A DNA stretch of 64,000 nt from assembly GCA_963772955.1 (NCBI GenBank), contig CAVYZF010000004.1, positions 248,001-312,000 on the forward strand. Direction: 5' to 3'. Positions 9,701 through 16,283 of this stretch are shown here, in pieces. The stretch's first letter is position 1. Every line of letters begins with the position of its first letter. The notes below the pieces were generated by a model, which saw only the letters and a list, made by a program, of their open reading frames with translations, searched no databases and had not been told where the DNA came from. Source of the stretch: Gp6-AA40 sp963772955. Lineage in GTDB: Bacteria > Acidobacteriota > Vicinamibacteria > Vicinamibacterales > UBA2999. The position numbers and the translations under genes were made by a program.

Positions 9701-9866
9701 GCACCTTTTCGATGAGCGCGGGGCTTGACGCCTCCACGGTGACGCCGGGTAACACGGCGCTTGATGTATCTCGAACGGTTCCAGTAATCGACGCTTGGGC
9801 GAACGCTACGGCCGGGGTCACCAGGAACAACGCCACGACGACCCAGACCGCGCCAGGTGTGCGCAT
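6786..9866 (-). CDS. TonB-dependent receptor, Oar type with carboxypeptidase-like plug extension
   Basis: Outer-membrane receptor of 1026 residues. A signal peptide (to AFAQ, residue 24) leads to a CarboxypepD_reg-like beta-sandwich: ASITGTVRDTSSAVLPGVTV, then YRIVDLRAGEYTVTFTLPGF. The plug follows (VQSVRRQMVLDNDIISAIPSSRSYNNL, about residues 125-240), then the beta-barrel, ending DVYNITNSNAILTYN and the terminal aromatic F (VSAQMDF). This layout is typical of acidobacterial large receptors, which usually lack a SusD partner, and none is adjacent. A GGAGG precedes the ATG at 9866. The ligand is unknown. The 3' end faces the shared terminator at 6731. Confidence 0.9.
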   Translation of the reverse strand: MRTPGAVWVVVALFLVTPAVAFAQASITGTVRDTSSAVLPGVTVEASSPALIEKVRTATTDGNGQYRIVDLRAGEYTVTFTLPGFTTVKRERVTLEGSFTASINADMRVGELTETITVTGESPIVDVQSVRRQMVLDNDIISAIPSSRSYNNLIQLIPNSINQGGAPTDAQVVPGMVVFGGFGGRSNEGRVNVDGISVGSAFNGAGVSSYIADVANAREIAMTTTGGLGENEGGGPSLNVLPKEGGNSVRGTFFASGVTSGMVGSNYTQELRDRGLTTPGETRKVWDFNLGLGGPIAKDRVWFYLNLREEGSERTVPGMFANANAGDPTKWTYVADTSRPAVLAASYRITALRLTAQATPRNKFTVFYDQQLPCEGGSAPGFSGDACRQSGDGEIFAGSTAAPTPSASAISAPETAGYRDFGNRVSQVKWTSPLNNRLLLEAGTGMYRSRYGGGQMPGLDTENLVRVVEACAGGCAGNGNIPGLTYRSLNWFSNVNWNTQWNVGASLVTGSHSIKVGYQGALLIDQRKNFGNLQYLQYRVNNAVPDQITLNINRFDIRQSVRSDAFYAQEQWTHGRFTASGALRYDHAWSYFPEQQVGPVRFFPNGVTYPRTTGVEGYNDLWPRAGLAYDVFGTGKTSLKVNFGRYLEAAQNGGLFIALNPTARLSTTTTRAWTDANRNYLADCDLMNPANQDLRATGGDLCGPNANANFGTQVFESTLDPGLISGWGVRAGDWQWGASVQHEVLPRMAVEVGYQRRWLVNSTVVDNRTRGPEDHTEFGVTVPVDSRLPDGGGGVLGGLYNVTPVASTRLNDNYTTLDSNYGGWAQVAHSLNLNVTARMRNGLMLQGGFNTGVAGNDYCDVRRAIPEWTVVLAQSPTNPWCDTSSGWVTRATALGSYTIPKIDVQVAGTLRSDQGAPLSANWTAPNSATVGLNRPFAGVGGQTITVNLIEPGTLYGDRVTQIDMRFAKILRFGRTRTTVGLDVYNITNSNAILTYNQTFVPTTDTWLRPNSVLQARFMKVSAQMDF

Positions 9867-9959
9867 AATGCTCCTCCGAAAGGTTGCTGACGAATTTCGA
9901 AGCTGGGGGATTGTTGCAGGAAACGGGGGTGGGAACGCTCAAAAAAGCGTCAAGTTCAT

Positions 9960-10211
9960 CTATACCGCGTTATCCTGGGGCGCCGTCCAATTCCTGAACG
10001 CCGCGTCGTCGAGCAGCGCGATCCTAAAGGCACCGACGAAGCCAAGCACCAACGGGACCAGAGTCCAGAACAGGGCGCAGTTCCACCACCCGCGTCGATT
10101 GTTACCCCGGTAGAAATGGTGAAGGCCCAGCATGCCTCCGAAGAATGCAAGGAGCACCGCGATGGTCTGCGATTTTGTCGACCGTATTGGCACGTCCAGT
10201 GACGCGATCAC
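9960..10211 (-). CDS. TM2 domain-containing membrane protein
   Basis: Small inner-membrane protein of 83 residues with the TM2 signature KSQTIAVLLAFFGGMLGLHHFYRGN followed by a second hydrophobic segment (CALFWTLVPLVLGFVGAFRI). The ALLDDAAF tail is also usual. The start is uncertain: GTG at 10211 or GTG at 10193. The 5' part overlaps the tail of the broken gene at 10102-10779 in another frame. The real protein therefore probably begins close to the TKSQ motif, or the two were once a single frame. Function of TM2 proteins in bacteria is not defined. Confidence 0.65.
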   Translation of the reverse strand: MIASLDVPIRSTKSQTIAVLLAFFGGMLGLHHFYRGNNRRGWWNCALFWTLVPLVLGFVGAFRIALLDDAAFRNWTAPQDNAV

Positions 10212-10779
10212 CGGGTTCGAGTGCCTCGTTGAGCATGGCCTGGTGCGGGCTGTAGATGTTCGTGAACAGTGCGCGCAGGCTCAATGAGAACCTGAAGGAT
10301 CGCTCGATCGCACGGCCGCTCCGATCGAAGTAGATGATTGAGCCCTGCACGCGACCCGGAAGCAGAACTCGCTGCAACAGCAGAGGCAACGTCGACGGTT
10401 AGTCAACCAGGGTTGGCTCACCCACTGTGTCCACGAGACGGCGCCGGAAATCGAGCCATCGCTCCGTCGGACCGAGCGCGACGATTACCACGCGCTCCGG
10501 CCTGGCGAGTGACATTGCCTGTTCGACTTCCCACCAGAGACTTGTCGTGTTGCCAGCCCGGATGACCACGAGCGCGGCTCTGCGCATGAGCGCCGTAATC
10601 GTGTCCTTCCAGCTTTCGTCGTCCACGTAGAGCCGTGCGGCGCCAAGTTCGGGCAACCGCTCACCCGGCTTCCCGATAGCCACCATCGGGCCGACGCGTT
10701 CCAGCAGCCACGTCAACTCCTCTAGGCCACCGCGCGGGTGTCCGACCGCTTCGAGTAGAGTGGCTTGCACACTCACCAC
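10102..10779 (-). pseudogene. Broken gene of an uncharacterised transferase-like family (in-frame stop)
   Basis: The upstream half (10399-10779, 126 residues) reads LTWLLERVGPMVAIGKPGERLPELGAARLYVDDESWKDT, then LVVIRAGNTTSLWWEVEQAM and PERVVIVAL. This matches a family I recognise by its pattern (VAIG.P.E.LP.LGAARfYV...W...v..lm..a.lVvlr.G.t.g.WWEv) but cannot name. After the TAA at 10399 the same frame continues with good codon use: VQGSIIYFDRSGRAIERSFRFSL and ALEPGDRVTG, which looks like the family C-terminus. One ochre codon therefore splits a once-continuous gene, and the usual N-terminal membrane part seems absent. It could instead be two short genes. Confidence 0.5.
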
Positions 10780-10810
10780 AGGAAAGCAGCGCGGTGAATG
10801 GCGCCCACCG

Positions 10811-11896
10811 TCAGGTGTTGAATCGCAGGTAGCGACTGTCGACCGCGTCGGCTTTGGAGTAGCTCACGGCGTGAACGAGCACGCCAGCCGGATTGATCAG
10901 CCGGATCGTCCCGCCCTTGTTCGACAGCTGCGCACCACTTCCTGTCAGCACGATCAACGCCGATGCACCTGCCGCCAGTTGCACCCCGTTGAGCGTATCC
11001 GCCAGATCGTTCTTGTCGACGATGCGCCAGCCGGTCAGGTCGACCGAAATAGTCGTCGTGTTGCCGATCACCACGACCTCCTTGTGCACATCGTCTCCCA
11101 CTGGGTTGACGAGCGCGCGCTCGACGTAGACAGCCGGGAACGTCGGCTGCGGATCATCGGGGTCTGGAATGAGCGGCGGCGGAACGACGGGCGGCGTTGC
11201 AGCGGGGGGAATCTCCTTCGACGCGCCGGGGATTCGATCGCCATTCGAGTCGGTCGGCAGGAACTGCGTTTTGAAGCGGAAGAACATCCCGGTAACGTGA
11301 TCGGGGTACAGCAGAATCAGACCACCATCGTTGAAGACACCGTTGTCCTCGTCATGCTCGTGCAGCGCGTTCCCCTGGTTCATGTGGATGTCGTGGATCC
11401 CGTCTTTCGTTCCGAACTCGGCATCGATGCCCGGCTTCGGCGCGGGATCGTGAAAGTGCGAACCGAAGGCGATCAGTTCCCCGCCGCTCGCCTTCAGGTC
11501 GTTCAGTTGGCGGCTCACGACGTCCTGCAGATCGTCGTTCTCCCCGGGGCCCGTGGGTGGCAAGGCAATTCCTGTGGGCCAGTCGAAGAGCGGCGCGCGC
11601 GAGTAGTCGAGCGCGTTCGATGCCGACCGCGGCTTGCGATTCAGGTCAGTGAGGCCGGACGGCAACGCTGCCAGGTTCTCCAGAATCGGATGACTGAGCA
11701 GCGGATCGGCCCGATGAAAGATCACGAGTGACTTCGCGGGGTCGCCCGAGCGGACGTTGACCGGAATGCGCCAGGGTTTTCCCTGACCATCGATCACACG
11801 AACTTGTAGATGAGGCGACTTGCTGGCTCCCGGTGGAGGATCCTCACGCTTCCATCGATCGAGCTTTCCACGCAGCACACCATAGATGACGGCCAC
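10811..11896 (-). CDS. DUF2278 (YukJ-like) protein with C-terminal lamin-tail domain
   Basis: Protein of 361 residues. The N-terminal part is the DUF2278 fold: MAVIYGVLRGKLDRWKREDP, LQVRVIDGQGKPWRIPVNVRS, then a long middle with GGELIAFGSHFHDP, IHDIHMNQGN and NDGGLILLYPD. A Pro-rich linker (about residues 232-252) precedes a lamin-tail-like beta-sandwich: VYVERALVNPVGDDVHKEVVVIGNTTTISVDLTGWRIVDK to the end. Start codon is GTG. The DUF2278 plus LTD pairing is known in this family; the function is not. It stands alone, divergent from the Kbp-like gene. Confidence 0.75.
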   Translation of the reverse strand: MAVIYGVLRGKLDRWKREDPPPGASKSPHLQVRVIDGQGKPWRIPVNVRSGDPAKSLVIFHRADPLLSHPILENLAALPSGLTDLNRKPRSASNALDYSRAPLFDWPTGIALPPTGPGENDDLQDVVSRQLNDLKASGGELIAFGSHFHDPAPKPGIDAEFGTKDGIHDIHMNQGNALHEHDEDNGVFNDGGLILLYPDHVTGMFFRFKTQFLPTDSNGDRIPGASKEIPPAATPPVVPPPLIPDPDDPQPTFPAVYVERALVNPVGDDVHKEVVVIGNTTTISVDLTGWRIVDKNDLADTLNGVQLAAGASALIVLTGSGAQLSNKGGTIRLINPAGVLVHAVSYSKADAVDSRYLRFNT

Positions 11897-12106
11897 TGGT
11901 CACCAACCTTCGCTCTGTCACGCGACGTTTACGTCGTGACGACTCTTCACAGGAGCTAACGCCGATTCGGGCTCGACAGAACATGTGGCGCTCGACATCT
12001 CAACGTCGAGCTGCGTGCGGCTGTGCTCGCGATCGACAACTCGCGGAGGTAGAGTCACGAGATGCCATTCGAATTGGCCAAGCACTCGGGAAAGACGAGG
12101 TGACCC

Positions 12107-12550
12107 ATGTCGTTGAAAGGGATGTACGCGTACGCACAGCAAGTCGCACAGGGGCATTTCCACGGCACGATCGAGGAACACAACGGAAAGCTGGAGTTCA
12201 AGGGATCAGTCGCCACAGAGACGGAGAAGAACGACATCTGGAATGCGATCAAGACCATTCCGACGTGGCGTGACGACATCAACGCAGACATTCGCGTGAC
12301 GGGCGGGCCGAGTTCAGTAGCGCCAACTGCGCCGCCGCCAACAGCGCCGCCGGCACGAAGCCCGCAATCCGCGACTGCAACCGCGGTCGCTCCGAAGACC
12401 TACACCGTCAAATCCGGCGACACGCTCAGCAAGATCGCCAGGGAGCATCTCGGCAACGCCAACGACTACATGAAGATTTTCGAATTGAACAAGGACCAGT
12501 TGAGCGATCCCAACAAGATCAACCCTGGTCAGGTACTGCGTCTACCCTAA
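12107..12550 (+). CDS. kbp: BON-LysM protein, Kbp (YgaU)-like
   Basis: Soluble protein of 147 residues, close to the 149 of E. coli Kbp. Residues 8-65 form a BON domain (GTIEEHNGKLEFKGSVATETEKNDIW, DDINADIRV). A Pro/Ala linker follows, then a C-terminal LysM (YTVKSGDTLSKIAREHLGNANDYMKIFELNKDQL..INPGQVLRLP in outline). No signal peptide is present, as in Kbp. Kbp binds potassium in E. coli; potassium binding here is inferred from architecture only. AGG at 12098-12100 precedes the ATG by six bases. A strong hairpin follows directly. Confidence 0.75.
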   Translation: MSLKGMYAYAQQVAQGHFHGTIEEHNGKLEFKGSVATETEKNDIWNAIKTIPTWRDDINADIRVTGGPSSVAPTAPPPTAPPARSPQSATATAVAPKTYTVKSGDTLSKIAREHLGNANDYMKIFELNKDQLSDPNKINPGQVLRLP

Positions 12551-12553
12551 CGC

Positions 12554-12590
12554 GAAGGAGTGTGAAGGGTCTGACCCTTCACACTCCTTC
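12554..12590. terminator. Palindromic terminator-like repeat between convergent genes
   Basis: A perfect 16-base inverted repeat (GAAGGAGTGTGAAGGG at 12554-12569, its complement at 12575-12590) has a TCTGA loop. It lies 4 bases after the kbp stop and 17 bases before the SRPBCC stop on the other strand, so it can end both transcripts. Its core GTGTGAAGGGTC.GACCC is also found at 13402-13424, so it may be a dispersed REP-like unit used as a terminator. Confidence 0.6.
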
Positions 12591-12606
12591 ACACTTCTCG
12601 ATTTAC

Positions 12607-13377
12607 TCAGGCCCAGAACCCTGTCACCGAGGCGATCTGGCCGTCGGCATTCAGCACGAACAGATTCGTGCCGCGCCCACGCTCCTGGCCATCGCTGCCG
12701 ACCGCGACCCAATCCGCCAGCACGTGCCACTGACAGTGGCGGATATCGCCCCGACGCTCGAGTCGCATCCCCGGCATGAAGCGCTGCGCCGCCGCGAGGT
12801 GTGCGCTCACCTCGCCGGCGCCATCGAGACAACTGAATCGGTCGCCGAACGTCACGTTTGCCACAGCGATCGCCGCGAGTGTTCTCTCGCGCGTCGCCGT
12901 GTCCGCCTCGCTCCACGTCGCAAACCATCGATCGACAAGTGCGGTCGCTCCGGTACTGGCGGTGTCGGCAATCAGGTTGGCAAACAGCGACAACTGGAAA
13001 CGCCAGCCCTGTACGTGCTCGTCGCGAGGCTGGACGTCGGCGAACTCGTGCGTCAGTTGCAGCAGCGTTCCGTTGGGGTGGCGATCGAGTCGAATCGTGA
13101 CGCGGGAACCGTCAAGCGGAATCGGTTGACCGCTCGCGTAGCCGTACGTGAACACGATTCGTTCCGGCGCCTGAAGCTCGAGGACCTCGCCAGACACGTC
13201 GACGCCGTTGGGATGCCGGATCAGCATGCGACCACCGGGCCGAGCGTCGATGGTTGAGCCAGTACCCCACCACGCGGCCCATTGCGGCGTATCCGTGAAG
13301 AATTGAAAGACAGTTTCAGGCCGCGCCTGGATCACCAGCGTGCGATCCAGACGATGGGCGAGGGGTGGCGCGGTCAT
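12607..13377 (-). CDS. SRPBCC (AHSA1-like) protein fused to a SnoaL/NTF2-like domain
   Basis: Cytosolic protein of 256 residues. Residues 8-140 are an AHSA1/START-type fold: LDRTLVIQARPETVFQFFTDTPQWAAWWG, GGRMLIRHPNG, EVLELQAPERIVFTYGY, with GTLLQLTHEFAD near the end. Residues 145-256 look NTF2/SnoaL-like: ALVDRWFATWSEAD, FMPGMRLERRGDIRHCQWHVLADWVAVG and the closing IASVTGFWA. It lies downstream of an ArsR-type regulator, the usual partner of AHSA1 proteins, and is probably in the same transcript. The two-domain fusion is less common than the single domain. Substrate unknown. Confidence 0.7.
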   Translation of the reverse strand: MTAPPLAHRLDRTLVIQARPETVFQFFTDTPQWAAWWGTGSTIDARPGGRMLIRHPNGVDVSGEVLELQAPERIVFTYGYASGQPIPLDGSRVTIRLDRHPNGTLLQLTHEFADVQPRDEHVQGWRFQLSLFANLIADTASTGATALVDRWFATWSEADTATRERTLAAIAVANVTFGDRFSCLDGAGEVSAHLAAAQRFMPGMRLERRGDIRHCQWHVLADWVAVGSDGQERGRGTNLFVLNADGQIASVTGFWA

Positions 13378-13401
13378 CGGTCCTCCATGTCGTGAACACG
13401 T

Positions 13402-13424
13402 GTGAAGGGGTCAGACCCCGTCAC
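13402..13424. repeat. REP-like palindrome overlapping the arsR stop codon
   Basis: GTGA-A-GGGGT-CAG-ACCCC-G-TCAC forms a stem of 4 plus 5 pairs with one A/G mismatch. The TGA stop of the ArsR gene (13411-13413 read on the minus strand) is inside it. It shares its core with the 12554 element 840 bases away. Confidence 0.5.
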
Positions 13425-13791
13425 GTTTCTTGCGGCGACGCGGACGCCGCCGCGACGCGGGCTGCGGCCCGCGACGAGTCTCTGCGAGCTCGGCTCGCAA
13501 CTTGAGACGCCAGAGCGCGTCGTTCCACATCTGCTCCAGCATCGGGGCGACGGGACCAAGCACGTCCCTCTTGATTCGGTAGACGCGGAACTGGCGATCG
13601 GCCTCGCACTCGACAAGGCCCGCGTCGAGCAGGACCTTGAGTTGGAGGGACACGGCGCCGAAGGTGACATCCGGCATGGCGTCGCGGATGGCACCTGCGG
13701 TCAGTTCCTGATTCCAGAGCAGTCGCAGGATCTCGCGACGGCGCGGGGACGCGACAGCAGCCAGAAGAGCCGTGTCCATGAAGTCGAGCAT
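13411..13791 (-). CDS. ArsR-family HTH repressor
   Basis: Winged-helix regulator of 126 residues. ALLAAVASPRRREILRLLW, then ELTAGAIRDAMPDVTFGAVSLQLKVLLDAGLVECEADRQFRVYRI forms the HTH and wing, in the usual ArsR layout. No metal-binding cysteine pair is present, so it is more like the SdpR/AHSA1-linked branch than a metal sensor. The C-terminal 25 residues are Arg-rich and the stop codon is supplied by a repeat, so the tail may be a later extension. The start overlaps an AT-rich inverted repeat that probably serves as its own operator. A second ATG lies 12 bases in. Confidence 0.8.
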   Translation of the reverse strand: MLDFMDTALLAAVASPRRREILRLLWNQELTAGAIRDAMPDVTFGAVSLQLKVLLDAGLVECEADRQFRVYRIKRDVLGPVAPMLEQMWNDALWRLKLRAELAETRRGPQPASRRRPRRRKKRDGV

Positions 13792-13793
13792 TA

Positions 13794-13811
13794 ATTTAGA
13801 TTAAACTAAAA
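13794..13811. promoter_or_regulatory. Candidate ArsR operator
   Basis: ATTTAG-ATTAAA-CTAAAA, with perfect 5-base arms TTTAG/CTAAA. It begins 3 bases upstream of the arsR start codon in strikingly AT-rich sequence, unlike its surroundings. Position and symmetry fit autorepression of the arsR-SRPBCC unit. Confidence 0.5.
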
Positions 13812-13843
13812 TACAAGTCAAGCCCCGCGCGACTCGTGTCCCG

Positions 13844-15715
13844 TCAGGCGCGATCCTCCCAGTCGGTCCAGTCCACCGCCACGGTCTCGCGATACGCGCT
13901 GACAGCTGCCCCAATCGTGGCGAAGAACGTCCGCTCGCCGAAGCGCTCATACAGCCCGAAACGTTTCAGCTTGTCCTTCACCGGATCCTTCATCTCCGCG
14001 AAGTACAAATTGATTCCCGCGGCACGCAGCTCGTCGTCGAGATCGCAGACGGCGTCGGCCGACGTGACGTCGATACTCGTGACCGGTTCGGCCGCCACGA
14101 CCAACCACCTGACCGCCGTCGGCGAGCGCGCGATGGCAGCACGGACCCGGTCGTGAAACAGTTCGGCGTTGGCGAAGAACAGCGGCGCATCCCAGCGAAA
14201 AAGGACGAGACCGGGAATCAGCCGCGCGTTCGGATATCGCGTGATGTCGTGATAGCCCTTGATCTGATCGACGCGCCCCAGCACGGCGGAATGCGGGCGC
14301 CAGCCGTCCCATAGAAACTCGATCACGGCAATCACGATCGCCAAGGCAATTCCGGGGATCGCGCCGAATACGGCCACACCGGCAAAGCACGCCATCGACA
14401 ACCAGAACTCCCAGCGCTGGATGCGATAGATGCGACGCAGGTCTGACACCTCGAAGAGCCCGATGGCCGAGGCGATCACGAGCGCGGCCAGCACGGTTTG
14501 CGGCAGCGATCGAAGCAGGTCGGGCGCAACAATCAGCAGCAGTGCGATCGCAACTGCGCCCACAACGCCCGTGAGCTGCGTTCGAGCGCCCGCAGCTTCT
14601 GCCACCGGCGTGCGAGACGAACTGCTGCTGATTGGCATCCCCTGGAAGAACCCAGTGGCGAGGTTGGCGATGCCGAGGCCGGTCATCTCCTGATTCGGAT
14701 CAACTGGCGCACGCAGGCGTGCTGCGTACGTCCGCGAGAGCACACTCGTGTCCGCAAACGAGATGAGCGCAACAGCGACGCCTCCCATGACAAGTGACGT
14801 CAACTGCTCGAAGGGCACCAGCGGAAGACTTGGCGCCGGCAACCCTTGAGGCAAAGGTCCGAGCACCGACAGGCGTCCCGCCAAATCGAACACGCCGACG
14901 ATGACCGTGGCGCCCGCGACCGCGATCAACATGCCAGGGATGCGCGGCCACCTTTTCAACACGAGAATCAGCGCGAGCGCGCTCGCACCAATCGCGAGTG
15001 CGACCACGTTGGTGCTCCCCGCGAGCACCTGTTCGACGATGCCCGTCGCCTGGCGGACGGGCCCATCCGCTGATACTGAAAACCCAAACAGCTTCGGAAG
15101 CTGACTGAGGATCACGGTCAGCGCGATGCCGTTCATGTAACCGTAGCGAATCGGCTTCGAAAGCAGCTCGGTGATGAACCCAAAACGCGCGAGCCCTGCC
15201 GCCACGCAGATGACGCCGGACACAACCGCCATCAGGCCAGCCGCCGCGACCGCCCGCTGCGGATCACCTGCCGAGATCGGCAACACGACGGCGAGGATGA
15301 CGGCGGCGAGCGCGGAGTCGGGACCCAGCACGAGAATCCGGCTGGGACCGAAAACGGCATACGCGAGGAGAGGAACGATCGTCGCGTAGAGACCGTTGAT
15401 GCCTGGTACACCCGATGCCTCGGCATACGCAATCCCGACTGGCACGAGCATCGTCGTCATGACGAGGCCGGCGACGAGGTCGTGCCGCAGCCAGGCCCGC
15501 TCGTACCGGCGGACGACGTCGAGCCCCGGGACCCAGTGCCTCAGTTCCGCTTCCAGAGGCTTACCGCCGCTTCCTTGCCGCTGTCGTTTCGCGTGCTCAG
15601 CGCAACCGCGTCGAAAACGGTGACGATGACCTTCAATCGACGATTCATCTGACCTCCACTCAGACCTCCGACAGCTGGCTGATGGGCCCGTATGAAGAAC
15701 GCCCTGCCAGCTCAC
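13844..15715 (-). CDS. SulP-family anion transporter with C-terminal STAS domain
   Basis: Inner-membrane permease, probably for sulfate, bicarbonate or a related anion. The first transmembrane block is typical: LRHDLVAGLVMTTMLVPVGIAYAEASGVPGINGLYATIVPLLAYAVFG, then GPDSALAAVILAVV. The middle carries MPISSSSSRTPVAEAAGARTQLTGVVGA. The C-terminal 130 residues are a STAS domain (LIPGLVLFRWDAPLFFANAELFHDRV). The start is unresolved. The GTG at 15715 is in frame but implies an Arg-rich leader of about 65 residues. An ATG at 15648 behind GGAGG is far better placed, yet reads in another frame and stops at 15541. A one-base error near 15545-15560 would join them. Confidence 0.8.
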   Translation of the reverse strand: MSWQGVLHTGPSASCRRSEWRSDESSIEGHRHRFRRGCAEHAKRQRQGSGGKPLEAELRHWVPGLDVVRRYERAWLRHDLVAGLVMTTMLVPVGIAYAEASGVPGINGLYATIVPLLAYAVFGPSRILVLGPDSALAAVILAVVLPISAGDPQRAVAAAGLMAVVSGVICVAAGLARFGFITELLSKPIRYGYMNGIALTVILSQLPKLFGFSVSADGPVRQATGIVEQVLAGSTNVVALAIGASALALILVLKRWPRIPGMLIAVAGATVIVGVFDLAGRLSVLGPLPQGLPAPSLPLVPFEQLTSLVMGGVAVALISFADTSVLSRTYAARLRAPVDPNQEMTGLGIANLATGFFQGMPISSSSSRTPVAEAAGARTQLTGVVGAVAIALLLIVAPDLLRSLPQTVLAALVIASAIGLFEVSDLRRIYRIQRWEFWLSMACFAGVAVFGAIPGIALAIVIAVIEFLWDGWRPHSAVLGRVDQIKGYHDITRYPNARLIPGLVLFRWDAPLFFANAELFHDRVRAAIARSPTAVRWLVVAAEPVTSIDVTSADAVCDLDDELRAAGINLYFAEMKDPVKDKLKRFGLYERFGERTFFATIGAAVSAYRETVAVDWTDWEDRA

Positions 15716-15874
15716 GCAATAACTCAGCGATCGAATTATCGCGACAAACGCCGGCCTTGGTGTCGATATTCCTGGCGCGCGTCTCAGCCCGCAGAGAGGT
15801 GTCACCTAATACCGTGATCGGCCTTACCGCATGGGCATGCATCGTGCGTATCGATTGCGGCACGGAGCGTGACC

Positions 15875-16075
15875 ATGCGACGGACCTTGGACGAACGGGA
15901 ATGGGTCAGGTCGACGCGGCAGGATCTTCAAACGCCGGTCGTGTCTCGCATCGATCGAGAAGCCCTCGAACGGGTGATGAGAGAGGATGTCTTTCTCGCG
16001 GCCGACGGCAGAGCACTCGCCCTCGACATCTCGCAAGACTGGCCGCGAGCGCGCTCGAACGGGCGGCGGGCGTAA
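15875..16075 (+). CDS. Hypothetical 66-residue protein
   Basis: Charged, Arg-rich small protein (MRRTLDEREWVRSTRQDLQ ... DREALERVMREDVFLAADGRALALDISQDW). It is unrecognised. Support: GGAG 7 bases before the ATG, codon use like its neighbours, and an independent position between the divergent SulP gene and the histidine kinase. No membrane segment. It could be spurious. Confidence 0.4.
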   Translation: MRRTLDEREWVRSTRQDLQTPVVSRIDREALERVMREDVFLAADGRALALDISQDWPRARSNGRRA

Positions 16076-16135
16076 GGAGCCACGACCCCAAAACGGCCCC
16101 GCGACACAACCCAGTGTCAGCGTCCCCGACACCCC

Positions 16136-16151
16136 TGTCGGCTGCCCGACA
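16136..16151. promoter_or_regulatory. Palindrome TGTCGG-N4-CCGACA upstream of histidine kinase
   Basis: A perfect 6-4-6 inverted repeat sits 133 bases before the kinase start. The same sequence, with one change in the spacer, lies upstream of fliC at 45318-45333, including the preceding CCC. A further CCGACA half-site is at 16126-16131. The factor is unknown. Confidence 0.4.
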
Positions 16152-16283
16152 CGATCTTCAGCACGCAGTTTGAGAAATCAGGCCTAAGTTGATGCGTCCA
16201 GGTGTTTCTCCCGGTCGCCCGAGCCGCGGTCCGGCCATTGCACAGTCCGGCACAACCGGCACTGACGCCGCGGTCGCTTCAAC

